Source: Streptomyces mutomycini
GTDB taxonomy: Bacteria > Actinomycetota > Actinomycetes > Streptomycetales > Streptomycetaceae
Reading direction: 5' to 3'
DNA length: 64,000 nt
NCBI RefSeq assembly: GCF_001700505.1
Contig: NZ_MAPV01000057.1
Location: 1-64,000 of the forward strand
The notes under the pieces were generated by a model, which saw only the letters and a list, made by a program, of their open reading frames with translations, was not told the origin of the DNA and did no database searches. This document shows, piece by piece, positions 1 through 8,908 of this stretch. Position numbers and translations under genes: made by a program. Position 1 is the stretch's first letter. Each line of letters starts with the position of its first letter.

Positions 1-1820
1 GCCTGCTGTCCAGCGGGAGCCGCACCGTGCTGCCGCGCCAGCAGACCCTGCGTGCGGTCGTCGACTGGTCGTGGGACCTCCTCGACGACGGCGAACGCGC
101 CGTCCTGCGCCGGCTGTCGGTCTTCTCCGGCGGCTGTACCCTCGCCGCCGCCGAGGTGGTCTGCGCGGACCGGCCGCAGGACGCGTACGACGTCGCCGGG
201 GTGCTCGGCTCGCTCGTCGACAAGTCCCTCGTCGTCGCGGCCCCCGCCGCGGACGGCCGGATGCGCTACCGCCTCCTGGAGACCGTCGGTGAGTACGCAT
301 CCGGACGGCTCGACGAGGCGGGGGAGCGGGACGTCGTCGAACGGCAGCACCTCTCCTTCTACCGGGAGCTGGTCCGCAGGACCGATCCCGAACTCCGGGG
401 TGCCGGACAGCTCGCCGCCCTCGAACTGCTCCAGCGGGAGTACGAGAACCTGCGGACGGCCCTGCGGCACGCCGTCGCCGCTCGCGACGAGCAGGAGTCG
501 CTCAGCATGGTGCTCTCGCTCGCCTGGTACTGGCAGATGCGCGATCTGCGCAGCGACGCACTGCACTGGGCCGAAGCCGCCTCCGCGCTCGGCCCCGACC
601 CGTTCGGCGCGGACGCGGGTCCCGCGCCCTCGCTCACCGAGCGCTGCACCGACGCGCCGCCGCCGATGGCTCCCGAGCTGCTCCAGGAGGCGCGGCGCCA
701 GGTGGCGCTGCTCCAGATGGCCAGCATGGACCACGCGATGGACGTCTGGGCCAACGAGGCCGGCATGGCGCGCCTGCGGATCATCGCCGCCACCTACCGG
801 GCAGGCCAGCCGCAGACCTGCCGCAGCCCGGGCCTGCTCTGGCTGCTGGCCGTCCTGCTCACCGGGGACAGCTCGGACCCGCGCGCAGTGCTGGACGAGA
901 CGGTCCGCGCCGCACGGGCCCTCGGACAGGACTGGGAGCTGGCCGGCGCGCTCCAGATGCGTGCCAACGTGCTGGCCAACCGGCCCGCCTGGGCGGGCGC
1001 GGCCCACGCGGACGCCGACGAGAGCCTGGAGATCTTCAGCCGTCTCGGCGACGACTTCGGTGCGGCGGAGGCCCTCTCCTCGCGTGGCGAGGCCAGCGAG
1101 AAGACGGGCGACCATGCCCGGGCGGCCGAGGACTACCAGGCCGCGATCGGCTACGCGGAGAAGCTCGGCGCCCGTGCCCAGGTGCTGGTGCTCCGCACCC
1201 GGTACGCCTCCGCGCTGATCGAGCTCGGCCGCGGCGCCGAGGGAGAGGCCATCCTTCGGGGGGTGCTTGCCGAGGGGCGCCATTCGGGGCACGAGGCGAC
1301 GGCGTTCGCCCGGTTCTTCCTGGCCATGTGGCTGGGCACGTCAGGCCGCACCGTCGAGGCGCGCGAGCAACTGGGCTTGCTGCACGAGGATTTCAGGTCC
1401 GCGTCCATGGGTGTCTTCGAGGCGTTCGTGCTGGGCGGCCTGGCCTGGCTGGACAATCAGGAGGGGCTGTACGAGGACGCCCTGGCCCGGAGCCGGGAGG
1501 CGCTGGCACGGGCCGACGACCGGTTGACGCAGATGATGGCGCCGCACATGCACGTGCTCTACCTGGTCACCGTGGCACGTGCGCTGGGCGGGCTCGGTGG
1601 GGAGCGCCGGGCCGCCCTCGCGGCCCGGCTGCTGGCCGCCGGTCAGGTGCTGCTGCCGGACGGGCACGTGCTGACGCCGATGGAGCGGGACAACTACGCC
1701 GCGGCCGAGGAACTGGCCCGCGGCGTTCTCGGGGACGCCGCCTACGGGGCCGCGTACGCCGAGGGCGGCGGCCTCACGCTGGAGGAGGCCACCGCCCTCG
1801 TCGGCGCGTACCTGGACTAG
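1..1820 (+). CDS. AfsR/SARP-type STAND regulator, C-terminal part (5' end outside window)
   Basis: The frame is open from base 3 and ends at TAG 1820, so 605 residues of a longer protein are visible. The first residues (LPRQQTLRAVVDWSWDLL) match the segment that follows the NB-ARC ATPase core in actinobacterial BTAD/AfsR-type and LuxR-type STAND regulators. The winged-helix part (about residues 10-100 here) is followed by a long alpha-helical TPR-like region. The DNA-binding and P-loop parts lie upstream of the window, so I cannot say whether the N terminus is a SARP/BTAD domain or whether the output is LuxR-type. Family members are ATP-dependent transcription activators, often of secondary metabolism. 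It converges on the drrA-drrB-like pair. Family is confident, target unknown. Confidence 0.85.
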   Translation, partial: LLSSGSRTVLPRQQTLRAVVDWSWDLLDDGERAVLRRLSVFSGGCTLAAAEVVCADRPQDAYDVAGVLGSLVDKSLVVAAPAADGRMRYRLLETVGEYASGRLDEAGERDVVERQHLSFYRELVRRTDPELRGAGQLAALELLQREYENLRTALRHAVAARDEQESLSMVLSLAWYWQMRDLRSDALHWAEAASALGPDPFGADAGPAPSLTERCTDAPPPMAPELLQEARRQVALLQMASMDHAMDVWANEAGMARLRIIAATYRAGQPQTCRSPGLLWLLAVLLTGDSSDPRAVLDETVRAARALGQDWELAGALQMRANVLANRPAWAGAAHADADESLEIFSRLGDDFGAAEALSSRGEASEKTGDHARAAEDYQAAIGYAEKLGARAQVLVLRTRYASALIELGRGAEGEAILRGVLAEGRHSGHEATAFARFFLAMWLGTSGRTVEAREQLGLLHEDFRSASMGVFEAFVLGGLAWLDNQEGLYEDALARSREALARADDRLTQMMAPHMHVLYLVTVARALGGLGGERRAALAARLLAAGQVLLPDGHVLTPMERDNYAAAEELARGVLGDAAYGAAYAEGGGLTLEEATALVGAYLD

Positions 1821-1864
1821 GGGGTACCGGGGAGTCCGGCCAGGATTCCCCGGCATCCCCTCCG

Positions 1865-2722
1865 TCAGGACTTCTTCCGGAACCTGGACACCGCGAGCGG
1901 GGCCACCACCACGGTGATGAGCACGGTCCAGCCGAGCGTCACCCAGACCGAGTGGGCGAGCGGGCCGCCCATCATCAGGGCGCGGGCGGAGTCGGCCAGG
2001 TTGGACAGCGGGTTGTACTCGGTGAACGTCCGGAGCCAGCCGGGCATGGTCCCGGTCGGCGCGAAGATGGACGAACCGAACTGGAGCGGCATCAGCACGA
2101 GCATCCCCATTCCCTGGACCGCCTGAGCCGTCTTCATGGTCAGTCCGAGCAGGATGAAGATCCACATGATCGCGGCGCCGAACGCGGCCGACAGGGCGAC
2201 CGCCCCGATGAGCCCGGTCACCGGCTCCTGGAGTTCCATGCCGAGCGCGAAGCCCATGCCCAGCAGGATCAGCGTGGCCACCATCATCCGGCCGAGCTCG
2301 ACCACGATCTTCGCGATGAGCACCGAGGAGCGGGCGATCGGCATCGTGCGGAAGCGGTCCATGACCCCCTTGCGGAAGTCGTCGTTGACGCCGGAACCGA
2401 CCGCCATGGCGATGTTCATGCCCATCATCGCCATCAGGCCGGGGATCAGGTAGTTGAGGTACTCCTGCCGCCCGCCGCCCATGCTGCCGCCCACCGAGCC
2501 GCCGAAGACGTACACGAACAGCAGCGTGAAGATGACCGGCATCAGGAGCGCGTCGAACATCGACTCCGGATCCTTCTTGATCTGGAGCAGGTTGCGCCGC
2601 ACCAGCGCCCCGATGTGGCGGAGGTTGTTCCGCAGCCCGATCCGGCCCTCGTCGTGGAGCTTCGTGTCGGGTGCGTGCTGGGCCGCACCGGTGGGGGCGG
2701 GCGTCAGAGTCGTCGTGCTCAT
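1865..2722 (-). CDS. ABC-2 type exporter permease (DrrB-like)
   Basis: A 285-residue integral membrane protein with about six hydrophobic segments, including Gly/Met-rich GLMAMMGMNIAMAVGSG and a C-terminal segment before a basic tail. Length and layout fit the DrrB/ABC-2 permease family, which exports hydrophobic drugs or lipids with a DrrA-type ATPase. The ATG (2722-2720) overlaps the TGA of the ATPase gene in an ATGA arrangement, so the two are translationally coupled and form one exporter. The N-terminal 40 residues are cytosolic and carry no signal peptide. The substrate cannot be read from the sequence. Confidence 0.9.
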   Translation of the reverse strand: MSTTTLTPAPTGAAQHAPDTKLHDEGRIGLRNNLRHIGALVRRNLLQIKKDPESMFDALLMPVIFTLLFVYVFGGSVGGSMGGGRQEYLNYLIPGLMAMMGMNIAMAVGSGVNDDFRKGVMDRFRTMPIARSSVLIAKIVVELGRMMVATLILLGMGFALGMELQEPVTGLIGAVALSAAFGAAIMWIFILLGLTMKTAQAVQGMGMLVLMPLQFGSSIFAPTGTMPGWLRTFTEYNPLSNLADSARALMMGGPLAHSVWVTLGWTVLITVVVAPLAVSRFRKKS

Positions 2723-3729
2723 GCCGCGACCTCCTGGGGAATCGTGCCGGTGGCGGAGGCCTTGTCGCCCGTGATGGCGAGGAACACCTCGTCCAGGCTG
2801 GGCAGCGCGGTGGCGACGTGGGCGAGCGAGAAGCCCCGGGTGCCGAGCAGGCCGATCACCGCGGTCAGCTGCTCGTCGCTGAGGATCGGTACGCAGAGCA
2901 GTCCCTCGTCCGGGACCGCCTGGGCGCCGGCGATGCCGTCCAGGCCGGTCTCCCGCAGCGCCTGCGCCATCGCGGGCAGTTCGGCCGGGTCGGAGGGCCG
3001 GATCTGCAGCGTGCGGCCGCCGACCTTGGCCTTGAGGTCGTCGACCCCGCCCCGGGCGATGATCTTCCCGCGGTCGATGACGGTGAGCTCACCGGCGAGC
3101 TGTTCGGCCTCTTCCATGTACTGGGTGGTGAGCAGCACGGTCGCACCCTCCGCGACCATCCGCCGCACCTCGTCCCAGACCTCGTTGCGCGTCCGGGGGT
3201 CGAGGCCCGTCGTCGGCTCGTCCAGGTAGAGCACGGCCGGGCTGCCGATCATCGATGCGGCCAGGTCCAGCCGGCGCCGCATTCCGCCGGAGTAGTCCAT
3301 CGCGGCCTTCTTCGCGGCTTCGGTGAGCGAGAAGCGCTCCAGCAGTTCGTCGGCGCGGGACCGTGCCCTCATGCGCGGCAGGTCGAGCAGGCGCCCGATC
3401 ATGTAGAGGTTCTCCCAGCCGGAGAGCTTCTCGTCGACCGAGGCGTACTGCCCGGTGAGGCCGATGGTGCGGCGGAGCTGCCGGGGCTGCCTGACCACGT
3501 CGTAGCCGGCGACCACTGCGTGTCCGGCGTCCGGCACGATCAGGGTGGACAGGCAGCGTACGAGGGTGGTCTTCCCCGCGCCGTTGGGCCCCAGTACGCC
3601 GAGGACGGTGCCCTCGCGCACGTCGAGGTCCACACCGTCCAGCGCCTTGGTCTCGCCGTAGTGCTTGACCAGCCCCCGTACCTCGACGGCGTTCCTGCCG
3701 CCCTGGAGGTTCTTGTCGATTTGCGTCAT
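2719..3729 (-). CDS. ABC exporter ATP-binding protein (DrrA-like)
   Basis: A 336-residue ATPase: Walker A GPNGAGKTT near residue 40, ABC signature YSGGMRRRLDLA, Walker B VLYLDEPTTGLD, H-loop replaced by Gln (LLTTQYMEEAEQL), and a C-terminal DUF4162-like region (about 230-310). The Gln in the switch position is normal for DrrA proteins. The start is uncertain: ATG 3729 is called because homologous proteins begin shortly before the VRGLVKHYG strand; ATG 3738 is an in-frame alternative. Neither has a clear Shine-Dalgarno sequence. First gene of a two-gene operon with the permease. Repeats just upstream (3750-3768) may be a regulator site. Confidence 0.9.
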   Translation of the reverse strand: MTQIDKNLQGGRNAVEVRGLVKHYGETKALDGVDLDVREGTVLGVLGPNGAGKTTLVRCLSTLIVPDAGHAVVAGYDVVRQPRQLRRTIGLTGQYASVDEKLSGWENLYMIGRLLDLPRMRARSRADELLERFSLTEAAKKAAMDYSGGMRRRLDLAASMIGSPAVLYLDEPTTGLDPRTRNEVWDEVRRMVAEGATVLLTTQYMEEAEQLAGELTVIDRGKIIARGGVDDLKAKVGGRTLQIRPSDPAELPAMAQALRETGLDGIAGAQAVPDEGLLCVPILSDEQLTAVIGLLGTRGFSLAHVATALPSLDEVFLAITGDKASATGTIPQEVAA

Positions 3730-3749
3730 GGACACCATCAGACCAGCCG

Positions 3750-3775
3750 TCACCGACAACTCACCGACATGTCGC
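3750..3775 (-). promoter_or_regulatory. Direct repeat plus small palindrome upstream of the exporter operon
   Basis: TCACCGAC occurs twice (3750-3757 and 3761-3768) at an 11-bp period, one helical turn. The second copy runs into the palindrome CGACATGTCG. This lies 20-45 bp before the drrA-like start, where an operator would be expected. The cognate regulator is not identified. Confidence 0.35.
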
Positions 3776-3796
3776 TTACAGCTCGCCGACCGCAGG

Positions 3797-3833
3797 CGAC
3801 AGCCCGCCGAGGGGGGAAGTCGGCGGGCTGTCG
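3797..3833 (-). terminator. Intrinsic-type hairpin downstream of panB
   Basis: A perfect 14-bp inverted repeat (3797-3810 and 3820-3833) with a 9-nt loop, 26 bp beyond the panB stop. It has no U-tract, as is usual in Streptomyces. It separates panB from the drrA-like operon on the same strand. Confidence 0.75.
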
Positions 3834-3858
3834 GTGGTGCGGCAGTGGTGTGTGGGCG

Positions 3859-4746
3859 TCAGTGGAAGGTGTGCTCCGCCGCAGGGAACGTGCCGCCGAC
3901 GACCTCTTCGGCGTACTCCTTGGCGGCGTTCGCGAGCACCTGACGCAGGTTCGCGTACTGCTTGGTGAAGCGCGGGACCTTGCCGCCGGTCAGTCCGGCC
4001 ATGTCGGTCCAGACCAGCACCTGCGCGTCCGTGTCGGGCCCGGCGCCGATGCCGACGGTCGGGATGTGGAGCGTACGGGTGACCTCGGCGGCCAGCTCGG
4101 CCGGTACGAGTTCCAGGACGACGGCGAAGGCGCCCGCGTCCTGGACCGCCTTCGCGTCGCGCAGCAACTGCTGGGCGGCCTCCTCGCCGCGGCCCTGCAC
4201 GCGGTAGCCCATGGTGTTGACGGACTGCGGTGTCAGGCCGATGTGGCCCATGACCGGGATGCCGGCCTCGACGAGGAGGCGGATCTGCTCGTGGGAGCGC
4301 TCGCCGCCCTCCAGCTTGACCGCGCCGACACCGGCGTCCTTGACCAGCCGGGTGGCGTTGCGCAGGGCCTGGACCGGGCCCTCCTGGTACGCGCCGAAGG
4401 GCAGGTCGGCCACGACGAGGGCGCGCTTGGTGCCCCGTACGACGGCGGCCGAGAGGATGGTCATCTCGTCCATGGTGACGGGCACGGTGGTCTCGTAGCC
4501 GAGGTGGCAGTTGCCCATGGAGTCGCCGACGAGCATGACCGGGATGCCGGCCTCGTCGAAGACGGACGCGGTCATCGCGTCATAGGCGGTGAGCATCGGC
4601 CACTTCTCGCCGCGCTCAGTGGCGGCGGCGATGTCGTTGACGCTGATGCGGCGGGTGCTCGCGCCCCCGTACAGCGCCTTGCCGGCACCGGGAGTGGGGC
4701 CCGTGGGGGGCGTGGCGGACTGGTTGTGCGCAGCCTGAAGCGACAT
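3859..4746 (-). CDS. panB: 3-methyl-2-oxobutanoate hydroxymethyltransferase
   Basis: A 295-residue PanB, the first committed enzyme of pantothenate and CoA synthesis. It transfers a hydroxymethyl group from 5,10-methylene-THF to alpha-ketoisovalerate to give ketopantoate, in the cytosol. Family motifs are plain: [30 protein letters not shown] (metal and substrate binding), [25 protein letters not shown] and [16 protein letters not shown]. The start at ATG 4746 is fixed by AAGGAG nine bases upstream; an in-frame ATG at 4767 has no such site. The gene stands alone, with a terminator behind it and a divergent MFS gene in front. Confidence 0.97.
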   Translation of the reverse strand: MSLQAAHNQSATPPTGPTPGAGKALYGGASTRRISVNDIAAATERGEKWPMLTAYDAMTASVFDEAGIPVMLVGDSMGNCHLGYETTVPVTMDEMTILSAAVVRGTKRALVVADLPFGAYQEGPVQALRNATRLVKDAGVGAVKLEGGERSHEQIRLLVEAGIPVMGHIGLTPQSVNTMGYRVQGRGEEAAQQLLRDAKAVQDAGAFAVVLELVPAELAAEVTRTLHIPTVGIGAGPDTDAQVLVWTDMAGLTGGKVPRFTKQYANLRQVLANAAKEYAEEVVGGTFPAAEHTFH

Positions 4747-4896
4747 GGCCAACGGCTCCTTCGTCATCTCGAGGCGCCCTGACGGCGTCCCCGGATCCCT
4801 TCCATGGTGGCATCCCGGCACCGTTCCCGGGAAGTGGGCCCACCGTGCCCGGTCGTCGGGGAACGGTGAACGGTGCGGGGCAGCCGGGTAAAGTCT

Positions 4897-4925
4897 TTCC
4901 AATACGAGACGGTGTCGTATTGGAA
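4897..4925. promoter_or_regulatory. 29-bp operator-like palindrome overlapping the DHA2 exporter promoter
   Basis: TTCCAATACGA (4897-4907), a 7-nt spacer, then its exact reverse complement (4915-4925). It sits just upstream of the -10 box TAGAGT (4932-4937) of the exporter gene. A perfect 11-bp dyad at this place is typical of a TetR operator, and a TetR gene follows the exporter at 6699. The pairing of this TetR with this site is inferred. Confidence 0.7.
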
Positions 4926-4943
4926 TGTGGCTAGAGTCGCGGC

Positions 4944-6551
4944 ATGTCCATACCGTCCGGCGGCCCCGTCGCCGCGCCCCGCGTCCCGGAGGCGGTCCAC
5001 CGCCGCCGCTGGGTCATCCTCGGCGTCCTCATGTTCAGCCTGCTCATCATCGTTCTCGACAACTCGATCCTGAACGTCGCGGTCAAGACGATCGCCAGCC
5101 CGGCGCCGACCGGGATCGGTGCCACCCAGAGCGAGCTCGAGTGGGCGATCAACTCCTACACGCTCGTCTTCGCCGGCCTGCTCTTCACCGCGGGCCTGCT
5201 GGGCGACCGCATCGGCCGCAAGAAGGTGCTGCTGGCCGGAATCCTCGTCTTCGGTGTCGCCTCCGCCCTGGCCGCGCTCTCCTCCTCGCCCGGCGAACTC
5301 ATCGCCTGGCGCGCGCTGATGGGCTTCGGCGCGGCGTTCGTGATGCCCGCCACCCTCGCCGTCCTGATGAACGTCTTCGAGCGTGACGAGCAGCCCAAGG
5401 CCATCGGCATCTGGGCCGGCGGCGTCGGCCTCGGCATCGCGATCGGCCCCATCACCGGCGGAGTGCTCCTGGAGCACTTCTGGTGGGGCTCCATCTTCCT
5501 GGTCAACGTCCCCGTGGTGATCGTCGCGCTCGTCGCCATGGCCGTCCTCGTCCCCGACTCCCGCGACCCCGCCCCCGGCCGCGTCGACCCGCTCGGGGTC
5601 GTCCTGTCCATCGTCGGCCTGGTCCTGCTCGTCTACGGCATCATCCGAGGCGGTGAGCTCGCCTCCTTCACCGACATCACCGTCCTCGCCCCGCTGATCG
5701 GCGGCCTGCTGGTCCTGACGGCCTTCGTGTGGCACGAGAAGCGCAGCAGCCACCCGTCGATCGACATCTCCTACTTCCGCAAGCCCGCCTTCTCCGCCGC
5801 CGTCGCCGCGATCGCGCTGGTCTTCTTCGCGCTGATGGGCGTCACCTTCTTCTCCGTCTTCTACCTGCAGAGCGTGCGCGGCTACACCGCGCTGGAGTCC
5901 GGGCTGCTCATCCTGCCGCTCGCCGCCGCGCAGATGATCTTCGCGCCGCGTGCCCGCCTGGTCGTCGACCGGTTCGGGGCCCGGGCGGTCTGCACCGTCG
6001 GCATGCTGCTCGTCGCCGCCGGCCTCGCCGCCTTCGCGCTGTTCGGCGCGGACACCCCGCTGTGGGTGCTGTGCCTGGTCTTCTTCGTCCAGGGCACCGG
6101 CATGGCGCACATCATGCCGCCGGTCACCGTCACCGTGATGCAGGCCCTGCCCCGCGAACGGGCGGGCTCGGGCTCCGCCATCAACAACACGTTCCGCCAG
6201 GTCGGCGGAGCGCTCGGCATCGCCGTGCTCGGCTCGGTGCTCTCCACGGTCTACCGGGGTGACATCGAGGGCCACCTCGACGGTGTACCGGCCTCCGCGC
6301 GGGACTTCGCGGGCGAGTCGATCGAGGCGACCCGGGGCGTCGCGGAGAAGCTGGGCCCGGCGGGCAAGCCGCTGATCGCCGCGGCGAACGACGCGTTCAT
6401 CGGCGCGATGCACGTCACCGCGCTCGGCTCGGCGGCGGTCGCCCTGATCGGCGCGGCGGTGGTGGCCGCGTTCATGCCCGGCCGACAGCCCGCGCAGGGG
6501 GAACCGGACCCGGCTCACCAGGCCGCCGGGGAGCCCGCGCACCAGTCCTGA
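4944..6551 (+). CDS. MFS multidrug exporter, DHA2 (14-TMS, EmrB/QacA) family
   Basis: A 535-residue membrane protein with motif C-type Gly/Pro-rich helices, the family sequence [13 protein letters not shown] in TM1, [11 protein letters not shown] (motif A) and [25 protein letters not shown] near TM13. The length and TM count are those of proton-driven DHA2 exporters. The start ATG has no Shine-Dalgarno sequence. TAGAGT ends 6 nt upstream, so the mRNA is probably leaderless. A 29-bp palindrome overlaps the promoter and a TetR gene lies 147 bp downstream, so drug-inducible repression is likely. The exported compound is unknown. A terminator follows at 6561. Confidence 0.92.
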   Translation: MSIPSGGPVAAPRVPEAVHRRRWVILGVLMFSLLIIVLDNSILNVAVKTIASPAPTGIGATQSELEWAINSYTLVFAGLLFTAGLLGDRIGRKKVLLAGILVFGVASALAALSSSPGELIAWRALMGFGAAFVMPATLAVLMNVFERDEQPKAIGIWAGGVGLGIAIGPITGGVLLEHFWWGSIFLVNVPVVIVALVAMAVLVPDSRDPAPGRVDPLGVVLSIVGLVLLVYGIIRGGELASFTDITVLAPLIGGLLVLTAFVWHEKRSSHPSIDISYFRKPAFSAAVAAIALVFFALMGVTFFSVFYLQSVRGYTALESGLLILPLAAAQMIFAPRARLVVDRFGARAVCTVGMLLVAAGLAAFALFGADTPLWVLCLVFFVQGTGMAHIMPPVTVTVMQALPRERAGSGSAINNTFRQVGGALGIAVLGSVLSTVYRGDIEGHLDGVPASARDFAGESIEATRGVAEKLGPAGKPLIAAANDAFIGAMHVTALGSAAVALIGAAVVAAFMPGRQPAQGEPDPAHQAAGEPAHQS

Positions 6552-6560
6552 TCCGCTGCT

Positions 6561-6592
6561 CCGGCCGGGGGAGTCGCCCCGCCCCCGGCCGG
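6561..6592 (+). terminator. Hairpin after the DHA2 exporter gene
   Basis: A perfect 11-bp inverted repeat, CCGGCCGGGGG (6561-6571) and its complement (6582-6592), 9 bp after the stop codon. It is followed by a low-complexity stretch with two copies of CGACCAGCGGCCGG before the TetR gene. Confidence 0.65.
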
Positions 6593-6698
6593 TCGGCGAG
6601 AATCGGGACGTACGGCGAACGGCGACCAGCGGCCGGCGACCGGCGTACGACGACCAGCGGCCGGTGAACGGCGGACGGCGCAGCGAGAGGCGGCCCAC

Positions 6699-7400
6699 GT
6701 GCGGCAGGCGGCACAGAACCCGGCGCGGGACCCGGCCGGTGGTCCGGCGGACCCGCCCTGCCAGGGGCAGGAACCGCGCCGCGGCCGTCCCCGCAGCGCG
6801 GCCGTGGAGCGGGCGATCCTCGACGCCGTCGTACAGCTGCTGGAGGCGGGGGAGACCCTGGACGGCCTGTCCATTGAGCGCATCGCCCGCACCGCGGGCG
6901 TCGGCAAGGCCACCATCTACCGCCGCTGGAGCGGCAAGGAGGAGCTCTTCGTCGAGGTCCTGCGCGACATCGAGCCCGCCGATCCCACCGTCTCCGGCAC
7001 CGCGGGCCTGGACGACCTGCGCGTACTGCTCGAATCCATGCGTACGCGCGGTCTCGCCCAGCGCTCCTCCGCCCTCCTGCACAACGTGTTCGTGCAGATG
7101 AAGAAGCACCCCAGACTCTGGACCGAATACCAGAGCACCGTCATCGCACCGCGCCGCGCCGCGATGCTGGCCGCCGTGCAGCGGGCCGTGGACGCGGGGG
7201 AGCTCCGCGACGACCTCGACGTGGAGCTCATGGACGACCTGTTCCTGGGCCCGATGCTCGTCCGCACCGTCCACCGCCCCGAGGCGCCCCTGCCGGAGGA
7301 CCTCGCCGACCGCATCATCCGCACGCTCCTCCAGGGCCTCGCGCCACGCGGACCGGAACCGCGGGCCGCGGCCACGGGGACGACGGCCGCCCCCGTGTGA
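6699..7400 (+). CDS. TetR family transcriptional repressor
   Basis: A 233-residue protein. After a Pro-rich, probably disordered N terminus (about 30 residues) comes a TetR helix-turn-helix: AILDAVVQLLEAGETLDGLSI and IARTAGVGKATIYRRWSGKEELF (about residues 40-85), then an all-helical TetR C-terminal ligand domain (LQGLAP end). GTG 6699 is preceded by GAGAGG. The Pro/Arg-rich start could also be untranslated, with a start nearer the HTH. It lies in the same direction as the DHA2 exporter, and its likely operator is the palindrome at 4897-4925. The inducer is unknown. Confidence 0.88.
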   Translation: MRQAAQNPARDPAGGPADPPCQGQEPRRGRPRSAAVERAILDAVVQLLEAGETLDGLSIERIARTAGVGKATIYRRWSGKEELFVEVLRDIEPADPTVSGTAGLDDLRVLLESMRTRGLAQRSSALLHNVFVQMKKHPRLWTEYQSTVIAPRRAAMLAAVQRAVDAGELRDDLDVELMDDLFLGPMLVRTVHRPEAPLPEDLADRIIRTLLQGLAPRGPEPRAAATGTTAAPV

Positions 7401-7567
7401 TCGTTCTGTCACAGACCCCGTAACCGGCGCCGTGCCCGGAACCCGCCGTACCGCATCCGTCGTCCTCATGGCAGAACGGCCGTCGTCGACGGCGGGAACG
7501 GCGTCACCCATCGCCTAGGGTCGTAAGGCGCGGTGATGTGTACGGCAAGGCAGTGAGGACGAGCGCA

Positions 7568-8590
7568 ATGGTGCAGGCGTACAGAGCGGACACCGACGAC
7601 GTGGGCACGGGGCCGCGGCCGGGCTCCCGATTCCGGGCCCTGCGTCACAGACTGGCCTCCGACCGGGGCATCTGGCGGCGCGGCATCCTGCTGGCGCTCT
7701 GCTCGGTCCTCCTCACCGTGGTGCTGGTCCTCCACTCGGACATCCCGAACGCGATCGGCAACCTGGGCAGCCTCATCGAGACCTTCCTGCCCTGGTTCGG
7801 CCTGCTCGTGCCGGTGCTGCTGGTCCTCGGCCTGGTCCGGCGTTCGGCGACGGCTCTGATCGCCCTCGTCCTGCCGGTCGCCGTCTGGCTCAACCTCTTC
7901 GGCGGCCTGCTGTTCGCCGACAAGTCGGGAACCGGCGGTGACCTCACCGTCGCCACACACAACGTCAACGCGGGCAACCCCGACCCCGCGGGCACCGCTC
8001 AGCAGGTCGCCGGCTCCAACGCGGACGTCGTGGCCCTGCAGGAACTGCCCAGCGGCAAGGTGGCGGCGTACGAGGACGCGCTGGCCGACCGCTATCCGCA
8101 CCACTCCGTCCAGGGCACCGTCGGCCTGTGGAGCAAGTACCCGGTGACCGACTCCAGCCCCGTCGACATCAAGCTGGGCTGGACCCGGGCGATGCGCGCC
8201 ACGGTCACGACCCCCGAGGGCCCGGTGAAGGTGTACGTCGCCCACCTCCCCTCCGTACGGGTCAAGCTGAACGCGGGCTTCACCGCCAACCAGCGGGACG
8301 ACAGCGCGGACGCCCTGGGCGAGGCGATCTCCGACGAACCGCTGGAACGGGTCGTCCTGCTCGGCGACCTGAACGGCACGATGAACGACCGCTCGCTGAA
8401 CGCGGTCACCGCCCAGATGCGCTCCACCCAGGGCGCGGCGGGCGACGGCTTCGGCTTCAGCTGGCCGGCGGGATTCCCCATGGCGCGAATCGACCAGATC
8501 ATGGTGCGGGGCGTCGAACCCCTCGCCTCCTGGACCCTCCCCGCCACGGACAGCGACCACCTCCCGATCGCGGCCCGCGTGGAATTGTGA
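7568..8590 (+). CDS. Membrane protein with endonuclease/exonuclease/phosphatase domain
   Basis: A 340-residue protein: a cytosolic N terminus (about 45 residues), three closely packed transmembrane helices (about 48-125), then an EEP-fold domain (about 135-340). Catalytic landmarks of the DNase I/exonuclease III/phosphatase superfamily are visible: THNVNAG, LQELPS (Glu metal ligand), GDLNGTMND and TDSDHLPIAARV at the end. The catalytic domain is predicted outside the membrane, so it may act on extracellular DNA, a phospholipid or another phosphodiester. ATG 7568 is chosen because GAGGA lies 8 nt upstream; an in-frame GTG at 7538 has none. The real substrate cannot be told from sequence. Confidence 0.85.
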   Translation: MVQAYRADTDDVGTGPRPGSRFRALRHRLASDRGIWRRGILLALCSVLLTVVLVLHSDIPNAIGNLGSLIETFLPWFGLLVPVLLVLGLVRRSATALIALVLPVAVWLNLFGGLLFADKSGTGGDLTVATHNVNAGNPDPAGTAQQVAGSNADVVALQELPSGKVAAYEDALADRYPHHSVQGTVGLWSKYPVTDSSPVDIKLGWTRAMRATVTTPEGPVKVYVAHLPSVRVKLNAGFTANQRDDSADALGEAISDEPLERVVLLGDLNGTMNDRSLNAVTAQMRSTQGAAGDGFGFSWPAGFPMARIDQIMVRGVEPLASWTLPATDSDHLPIAARVEL

Positions 8591-8908
8591 GCGCTGCCGC
8601 TTCGACCGGCGGTACGCTCCACCTCATGTCCAGCCCCGAGTCCGACAGACTCCGGCCGCCGGTTCGCCGGTGGCCGGCCGCCGATGCCGAAAGCCTCTGA
8701 CCCCAGCGGTCACCGGGCTTCCCCGTCGCGCCGTCGACCACCGCCGGACCCTCCGCGGCGGTGCGGGCCGACTTTCATGTTCCATGGCAAAACCAGACAT
8801 TCCACCGCGTTGCCGTCCTCGCGCTCCCGCGCGTGACGACGGGCGCGGCCCGCATCCCCTGCGCACCGCTCGTTCCTCCGACGGTTCCGTACAAGGGGTT
8901 CCCTTCTC
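8591..8908. other. Intergenic region before the first DHA1 exporter
   Basis: 318 bp without a supported gene. A less GC-rich stretch around 8772-8805 is the best place for the promoter of the exporter at 8909. A 24-codon ATG frame (8626-8700) has no ribosome binding site and no recognisable product. I see no leader peptide or strong inverted repeat. Confidence 0.4.

Noticed and set aside
4764..7511. 915-codon minus-strand frame opposite the DHA2 exporter and TetR genes
   Set aside because: Low-complexity Arg/Asp/Gly-rich translation; both sense genes are clearly real.
8626..8700. 24-codon ATG frame upstream of the chloramphenicol-exporter-like gene, considered as a resistance leader peptide
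   Set aside because: No ribosome binding site, over 200 bp from the gene, and no alternative hairpins at the exporter start.
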